From Flavobacteriales bacterium (GTDB taxonomy: Bacteria; Bacteroidota; Bacteroidia; Flavobacteriales_D; Sanyastnellaceae), in NCBI GenBank assembly GCA_947442505.1, contig CANEVR010000003.1, forward strand, positions 1-64,000: 64,000 nucleotides of DNA. Direction: 5' to 3'. Shown piece after piece: positions 59,152-64,000 of this stretch. Under the pieces are notes generated by a model. It was not told the origin of the DNA and ran no database searches. It saw nothing but the letters and a program-made list of their open reading frames with translations. The number at the start of each line of letters is the position of its first letter. The stretch's first letter is position 1. The translations under genes and the position numbers were made by a program.

Positions 59152-59505
59152 ATGAAGCGTATTATCAAAGATTACAAGAACATTTCACAAGAACATGCTG
59201 ATTTGATTGCTGAGTCTTATCCCAATGGTTTTGAAAATGAGAATTTGGTTTCTTTTACAACTCCAAAAGGTGAATTTATCAAAGCACTAGAAATCAGAAC
59301 TGAAGACACCATTTACTTGTTTAAAATAGACAAGAATATGGAAGTTGCTGGAGATGATGAAGGCAATGATACCGCGGGGATGCCAGTCGGAGATTTCGAC
59401 AACTTCAAGGGAGATTCCGATTCTGATGACGACGACGATGATGACGATGATGACAATGCCGACAACAATGACGATGACGGAGATGACGACAGAGAAGATG
59501 ATTAA
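59152..59505 (+). CDS. Small protein with a poly-aspartate tail
   Basis: The 117-residue protein has a compact N-terminal domain of about 62 residues (DYKNISQEHADLIAESYPNGF, ALEIRTEDTIYLFKIDKN), while the last 35 or so residues are almost all D, N and E, including a run of ten D. The tail could bind cations or mimic DNA. The domain is a conserved Bacteroidota type with no known function, in my judgement. It begins 23 bases after the deoxyhypusine-synthase-like gene and ends before a strong terminator. Confidence 0.75.
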   Translation: MKRIIKDYKNISQEHADLIAESYPNGFENENLVSFTTPKGEFIKALEIRTEDTIYLFKIDKNMEVAGDDEGNDTAGMPVGDFDNFKGDSDSDDDDDDDDDDNADNNDDDGDDDREDD

Positions 59506-59510
59506 GTTTC

Positions 59511-59538
59511 AAAAGGCTGTTAACAACAGCCTTTTTTT
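59511..59538 (+). terminator. Terminator after the poly-aspartate protein gene
   Basis: AAAAGGCTGTT (59511-59521) pairs perfectly with AACAGCCTTTT (59525-59535) around a three-base loop and runs into further T. Confidence 0.9.
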
Positions 59539-59592
59539 ATTGCTGACAAACAACCCATTTGAATAAATATAGTCTTACTTAAAAAAAATTTT

Positions 59593-60741
59593 ATGCCCAA
59601 GTTTCTTCTCATCATCATCGCCTTGTTTCCTTTGACCTTGTCTGCGCAAGACAATTGTGTTGACTCTAGTCTAATCAACCCTGAAACCCTTTGCCCCATG
59701 ATATGGATGCCCGTCTGCGGATGTGATGGCAATACGTACAGCAATGATTGCGAAGCGCTAAATATTGGCGGGGTAACCGCGTGGTCTGATGGAGAATGTC
59801 AAGGAGGAACAGGTTGTATTGACCCGTCATTGATTGACATCAACATGGGATGTCTAACAGTCTGGATGCCCGTGTGCGGTTGTGATGGTAATACTTACGG
59901 CAATGATTGTGAAGCCACCTATTATGGTGGAGTAACTTCATGGACCGATGGAGAATGTCCGGTTGTGGATACCATTGAGTGCATGATTCTTCCCGCGAAC
60001 GTAGATTTCGGACTTTGTGCAATGGCACTGGGTGTCGCTATGACGGACAGCGGATGCGTCTTTATTTCTGGCTGCAGTTCTATGGGTAGCGACGGTTTTG
60101 ATTACGCTGGATATTTCTACAATAGTGAATGGGAATGTAATTCTGCTTGCTTAGAGGATACGGTTGTCACATTGCCCTGCGTTGTGGATAGCTTATTTAA
60201 TTTTGCTGTAGACTGCATTGGCGATTATATCCCGGTTTGTGGTTGCGATGAAGTAACCTACTTGAACGAATGCGTTGCCGTCAACTACCATGGTATTTCG
60301 AGTTACATGCCTGGTCCTTGCCATGCCTTTTGCAATCCAATTCCAACAGGAATAACTTTTGGTGAATGTGACATGGTATTGGGAATCGTAGCCACTGATT
60401 CAGGTTGCTTTACCTTAAGTGGCTGCAGCAGCATAGGAAGCGATGGATTGGATTATGCAGGATACTTTTATGACTTGATGCAAGAATGTGAAACTGCTTG
60501 TGGAGGAGCATCTATTGGATCCATTGAACAAAATTTAGTTTACCCCAATCCTACCAAAGACTTTATTCAGCTTGACAGAAACTACCAATCTATTCAAGTG
60601 GTTAACCCACTGGGACAGGTGGTTTTAAAAGACAACAACACAAAGTTGATCAACTTATCTGCCCTACCTGCAGGCATTTACCACCTTGGACTGCGAAATG
60701 ACTCAATTGAGAAATTTGTCAAAGTAATCAAAGAAAACTAG
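59593..60741 (+). CDS. Secreted Kazal-type inhibitor-like protein with T9SS type A domain
   Basis: The 382-residue protein has a signal peptide (MPKFLLIIIALFPLTLSAQ). Kazal-like domains lie at 22-69, 75-122 and 196-243, each with WMPVCGCDGNTY or a variant (YIPVCGCDEVTY). Two copies of another six-cysteine unit lie at 130-186 and 247-303, sharing SDGxDYAGYFY and a closing CxxxC that recalls Kunitz domains. The last 70 residues (YPNPTKDF, LSALPAGIYHL, KFVKVI) form a type IX sorting domain. Kazal domains block serine proteases, so a surface-displayed inhibitor is inferred. Its end overlaps the WcaJ-type gene by four bases. Confidence 0.85.
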   Translation: MPKFLLIIIALFPLTLSAQDNCVDSSLINPETLCPMIWMPVCGCDGNTYSNDCEALNIGGVTAWSDGECQGGTGCIDPSLIDINMGCLTVWMPVCGCDGNTYGNDCEATYYGGVTSWTDGECPVVDTIECMILPANVDFGLCAMALGVAMTDSGCVFISGCSSMGSDGFDYAGYFYNSEWECNSACLEDTVVTLPCVVDSLFNFAVDCIGDYIPVCGCDEVTYLNECVAVNYHGISSYMPGPCHAFCNPIPTGITFGECDMVLGIVATDSGCFTLSGCSSIGSDGLDYAGYFYDLMQECETACGGASIGSIEQNLVYPNPTKDFIQLDRNYQSIQVVNPLGQVVLKDNNTKLINLSALPAGIYHLGLRNDSIEKFVKVIKEN

Positions 60742-62156
60742 TAGGCTTTTTCCTCACCCATGAGCATATTCCAGATTGTTTTAATAACAATCCTTATGTC
60801 CAAGGTAAGAGACCAATTTTCCACATACCAAATGTCCGCTTCTACGCGTTGTTCCATTTGAATCAATTCCTTGGTCTCTCCTCTAAGACCATTGACCTGA
60901 GCCCAACCTGTAATACCCGGCTTAGCCAAGTGGCGAACCAAAAATTTACTGACCCTCTGGCTATACTCTTCCGTATGCTTGAGCATATGCGGTCTTGGGC
61001 CAACGACAGACATCTCACCCTTCAGTACATTCCAAAATTGGGGTAGCTCATCCAAATTGGAACGCCGCAAAAAACCGCCAATTTTGGTAAGCCGAGGATC
61101 ATCCTTTGTGGCTTGCAAAGCATCCGCTTCGTCATTCACACGCATAGTCCTAAACTTATAACACAAAAAAGAACGACCATCCTCACCTGTGCGTAACTGC
61201 TTAAAAAAAATAGGCCCCTTCGAACCAAATTTAATCAAGATCAACAAAATGGGCAACAAAATGGGCATTAATGACAACAAAACCAACATTGAAAATACAA
61301 CATCAAACGACCTTTTCAATGCGCGATTAATAGGACGTTGTAATGGCTCACTGCGTAGACTAACCAAAGGCATCAATCGAAACATATCGATAATGGGCTT
61401 CCTTCCCAATAGTGTTGATCCAAAATAAGGAATGAATTTCACACGGATCAAATTGTTCTCGCAATACTGAACAATGTCCTTTAACAATGGATGCTCCAAA
61501 GGTGTCAATTGCCAATACACCTCATGCACGTCATTGTTCACCAAATAATCCTTTAAACCCGCTAAGAATCCCAAGTCAGTGCAGCCTAGATGAACCATTC
61601 TTTGTCTTCCAGCAGGATCATCTTCACTAAAAAAACCCAATACCCTAAAACCCAATGTGATATCATCACGCATCGTTTTAAACAAATACTGCACAGAATT
61701 GTCATCACCCACAAGCACTACTCTTCTGAAGTTGTAACCCTTGGAGCGATACCAAGAAAAGAAAGTCTGAAAAATCCAACGAAAAAAAATAAAGAATACA
61801 AAGCTGGTTACGATATAATACAAAACCCAAAGACGAGCAATGGTATCTAAATTAAGCGTGAATAAAAACAAAAAAACAGTAGCTGAATAAATGAAATGAT
61901 ACCCTGTTAATTTTCTCAACATTTCTTCAAATGACTCACCGCGCAAAAAAGTATAAGCCTTGTGATAAAAAGCGATGACTACCCAAATAAAATTGACTAA
62001 AAACCAAAGTTCTGAGTCTTGCTCACCTGGCCACCAATTGACATTTCCAAACCGAAAAAAATGAGAAAGAAAAAAAACAACATTCACCACTACCAAATCT
62101 GCAGCAACACCTATTAAAGGCAGATACTTTGAATATCCAAATTTAGCTCCACTCAT
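60738..62156 (-). CDS. WcaJ-type undecaprenyl-phosphate sugar transferase
   Basis: The 472-residue membrane enzyme has four N-terminal transmembrane helices, a soluble nucleotide-binding-like middle (VVLVGDDNSVQYLFKTM), a fifth hydrophobic segment (LVLLSLMPILLPILLILI) and the C-terminal sugar transferase. The transferase has KRSFDVVFS, YKFRTMRV, RRSNLDELPQFWNVLKGEMSVVGPRP and KPGITGWAQVNGLRG. It places the first sugar phosphate on the lipid carrier for polysaccharide synthesis. ATG 62156 is used, with CATCTTTG six bases upstream as a possible -7 box. It follows wecB in the same direction. Confidence 0.92.
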   Translation of the reverse strand: MSGAKFGYSKYLPLIGVAADLVVVNVVFFLSHFFRFGNVNWWPGEQDSELWFLVNFIWVVIAFYHKAYTFLRGESFEEMLRKLTGYHFIYSATVFLFLFTLNLDTIARLWVLYYIVTSFVFFIFFRWIFQTFFSWYRSKGYNFRRVVLVGDDNSVQYLFKTMRDDITLGFRVLGFFSEDDPAGRQRMVHLGCTDLGFLAGLKDYLVNNDVHEVYWQLTPLEHPLLKDIVQYCENNLIRVKFIPYFGSTLLGRKPIIDMFRLMPLVSLRSEPLQRPINRALKRSFDVVFSMLVLLSLMPILLPILLILIKFGSKGPIFFKQLRTGEDGRSFLCYKFRTMRVNDEADALQATKDDPRLTKIGGFLRRSNLDELPQFWNVLKGEMSVVGPRPHMLKHTEEYSQRVSKFLVRHLAKPGITGWAQVNGLRGETKELIQMEQRVEADIWYVENWSLTLDIRIVIKTIWNMLMGEEKAY

Positions 62157-62188
62157 CTCGGGCAAAGATGAGGAAAGTTTTTATCAAT

Positions 62189-63286
62189 TCAAAAAGGACT
62201 GCGGGATATCAAGTCCTGAACAATGCGCTCAGCTGACTGCCCATCCCAAAGTTTGGGAATACTTGAACTTTTCCAATTGCCCTGTAGCAATTCTCTGAGG
62301 TGTTTGGATAGCATGTTAAAATCATCACCAATGAGAACATTGGTTCCAACAGAGCAAGTCTCTGGTCTTTCAGTTGTCGATCGCAAAGTCATACAAGGCA
62401 CACCCAAATAGGTTGCCTCTTCTGTTATACCTCCAGAATCCGTTATGACTCCTTTGGCATTTTTCAATAAATACATGAACTCGAGATATCCCAATGGATC
62501 TACCAATCGGATATTCTTGGGGACGTTAATCCCGGCCAATTGCATGTTCTTTTGCGTTCTTGGGTGGACTGGAAATATCACAGGCCATGACTCAGTTTCC
62601 CGCGCAATCACATCTATTTTTTGTTGAAACAAAATGGGATTATCCACATTGGAGGGCCTATGCAGGGTTAGCAACAAATAGTTTTGATGAGACAAAGATT
62701 CCTCATTCCAAAATATGGGTGGAACCAATCGATCCAAATTTTCCACCAATGTGTCTACCATTGTATTGCCCACAAAAACTATTTTGTCATCATCCACCCC
62801 TTCCATAACCAATTGTCTTGACGCCTCTTCTGTTGTTGTATAATACAAATCGCAAATGCTGTCGACAACTATTCTATTTACTTCTTCTGGCATAGAACGG
62901 TCATAGGAACGAATACCAGCTTCAACGTGTGCCACTTTGATGTTCAATTTCACTGCAGCCAAAGTGCAAGCCATTGTAGACGTTACATCACCTACCACAA
63001 TGACGCAATCAGGGTGATTGGACAAAAGTTCTTGTTCAAACTTGGCCATAATAGCGGCTGTTTGTTCGGCTTGTGTCCCACCTCCCGCCTCCAAATTGCC
63101 ATGAGGCGCCGGAATATTCAATTGCTCAAAAAAAGCACCAGACATGATTGCGTCATAATGCTGTCCAGTGTGAATCAGTCGAAAATGGATATCCACGCCC
63201 GCGTCTTGCTGCCGTTGAATGGCATGAATGATGGGCGCAACCTTCATGAAATTGGGGCGGGCACCGGCAACGATTGTGAGTTTCAT
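62189..63286 (-). CDS. wecB: UDP-N-acetylglucosamine 2-epimerase (non-hydrolysing)
   Basis: The 365-residue enzyme shows AGARPNFMKVAP at the N-terminus, HVEAGIRSYDRSMPEEVNR with the conserved acid residues, TLHRPSNVDNP and DSGGITEEATYLGVP. It interconverts UDP-GlcNAc and UDP-ManNAc for surface glycans. It lies upstream of the WcaJ-type gene with 32 bases between them, so the two are probably one transcript. Confidence 0.95.
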   Translation of the reverse strand: MKLTIVAGARPNFMKVAPIIHAIQRQQDAGVDIHFRLIHTGQHYDAIMSGAFFEQLNIPAPHGNLEAGGGTQAEQTAAIMAKFEQELLSNHPDCVIVVGDVTSTMACTLAAVKLNIKVAHVEAGIRSYDRSMPEEVNRIVVDSICDLYYTTTEEASRQLVMEGVDDDKIVFVGNTMVDTLVENLDRLVPPIFWNEESLSHQNYLLLTLHRPSNVDNPILFQQKIDVIARETESWPVIFPVHPRTQKNMQLAGINVPKNIRLVDPLGYLEFMYLLKNAKGVITDSGGITEEATYLGVPCMTLRSTTERPETCSVGTNVLIGDDFNMLSKHLRELLQGNWKSSSIPKLWDGQSAERIVQDLISRSPF

Positions 63287-63520
63287 TCTTATGATGACTA
63301 ACTAATATTTATTGATACAAAAATGAACCGAAATCACGAATAATAAAATCACGATGTATGAAAGCTTAAAATTTCACCAAACAAATTACCGCTTTATACT
63401 CACATAAACAATCTACACAGCCCTCCTTAAAACCAAAAATGGATAGTGTTACTGAAAAAACATTTTTAATCACGGTAATTGCTACAAATCTGAACAAACT
63501 ATAGTTGCACTTTGCTGGCT

Positions 63521-64000
63521 TTAACCATGCAAAGACTTGAGCATCGCATCTTCGAATAATCTCAAATATTCAATTGCAATCTTCTCCCAACCAAAATTAA
63601 GGGCAACTTGCTGACGGTTGCCATTTTGAATTTCCAACCGTCTTTCTTCAGAAATTCCAAATGACATTATTTCAGACACTTCTTCTGGATTCTCAAAATA
63701 AATTCCATTCCCTTGAAGAATAGAACGATTAAAAACATTACGATGAGCGCAAACAACAGAACCACATGCCATAGCTTCAAGCAAAGATGGATTGGTTCCA
63801 CCTACTGTATGCCCATGAAAATACAAATGACAATAGATGCGCAATTGATTAATGACCTGAGAATCATAGATTCCTCCGAGAAATCGAATTCCATTGGAAG
63901 ACTGATATTTTCTTTTCAGGTATTCGCCATACTTGGTGAGATGATTTCCAACAATTAAAATAGGGCGGCGATCGCCAGACAATACATAGCCGTCCAAGAT
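63521..64000 (-). CDS. Glycosyltransferase (GT-B, family 4 type), partial
   Basis: Only the C-terminal 159 residues are inside the window; the frame is still open at the right edge. The visible part is the donor-binding half of a GT-B enzyme: PILIVGNHLTKYGEYLK, a GGIYDSQVINQLRIYCHLYFHGH turn, and VGGTNPSLLEAMACG, with the glutamate that binds the nucleotide sugar. The HGH-xxGGTNPSLLEAM form is frequent in rhamnosyltransferase-like proteins of surface polysaccharide clusters. It is separated from wecB by 234 AT-rich bases in which no gene was found. Confidence 0.88.
   Translation of the reverse strand: MLDGYVLSGDRRPILIVGNHLTKYGEYLKRKYQSSNGIRFLGGIYDSQVINQLRIYCHLYFHGHTVGGTNPSLLEAMACGSVVCAHRNVFNRSILQGNGIYFENPEEVSEIMSFGISEERRLEIQNGNRQQVALNFGWEKIAIEYLRLFEDAMLKSLHG

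Overview
The window comes from a Bacteroidota chromosome, most likely a Flavobacteriales-type bacterium. The sequence shows several signs of this. Type IX secretion C-terminal domains occur on three secreted proteins (9879-10646, 42851-45592, 59593-60741). Families typical of the phylum are present: DUF3078, GWxTD, BatA, DUF5683, DUF3467, WbqC and a TonB receptor with a carboxypeptidase-like domain. Many genes carry the Bacteroidota -7 promoter element TAnnTTTG, and Shine-Dalgarno sequences are largely absent. Coding density is very high and most genes are housekeeping; no tRNA, rRNA, complete insertion sequence or CRISPR array was seen. The species was not identified.

Layout. 1-5015: the N-terminal part of a thioredoxin-like gene, an RNA-binding RRM protein, apaG, a secreted dipeptidyl peptidase III, a GNAT acetyltransferase and sucC. 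5016-12986: a LolD-type ATPase, a BatA/VWA membrane protein overlapping a dihydroorotase homologue that has lost its metal ligands, RNase Z, a T9SS cargo protein, a STAS protein, pyrB, pyrR and a small protein built of four exact 25-residue repeats. 13057-21543: DUF3078 barrel, ribosomal protein L31 type B, XerD, a duplicated-domain SPOR protein, a YkgJ cysteine-cluster protein, a possible structured RNA, SpoIID, a beta-helix lipoprotein, a methyltransferase and an FMN reductase.

21544-23449 is the only clearly accessory stretch. It holds an REP-like palindrome pair, a DUF4143 ATPase preceded by operator-like direct repeats, heptamer repeats, and a leader with ParB half-sites before parA. 23450-28746 is a tight operon (parA, parB, DUF5683, dapB, lepB, wbqC-like). 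28706-32356 is an opposing operon (outer-membrane protein, lipA, a GAPDH, yjjG, DUF3467). 32411-42761 holds OsmC, a 39-residue lipoprotein, an Omp85-like barrel, a GWxTD lipoprotein, two rRNA methyltransferases (one without its iron-sulfur cysteines), an FG-GAP-like secreted protein after a DoxX remnant, a peroxiredoxin, an SDR enzyme, and moaC with a MobA-like protein. 42851-59505 holds a giant PKD adhesin-like T9SS protein, ffh, purC, a purine nucleoside phosphorylase, a TonB receptor pair, lpd, a phosphoribosyltransferase, corA, and an arginine decarboxylase - MscS - deoxyhypusine-synthase-like polyamine group. 59593 to the end holds a Kazal-inhibitor T9SS protein and the start of a surface polysaccharide locus (WcaJ-type transferase, wecB, glycosyltransferase).

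Themes. Envelope and secretion functions (SRP, signal peptidase, LolD, SpoIID, T9SS cargo, TonB receptor) mix with nucleotide metabolism (pyrR, pyrB, pyrC-like, purC, PNP). Eight convergent gene pairs overlap at their 3' ends, and at least six genes have the -7 promoter box ending only 2-5 bases before the start codon, which suggests leaderless transcripts. No single obviously new multi-gene system stands out. The best leads are the 25-residue repeat protein, the non-catalytic dihydroorotase next to pyrR/pyrB, the Kazal/six-cysteine cargo protein, the DUF4143 island with its operator, and the unassigned RNA-like stretch at 17431-17561.
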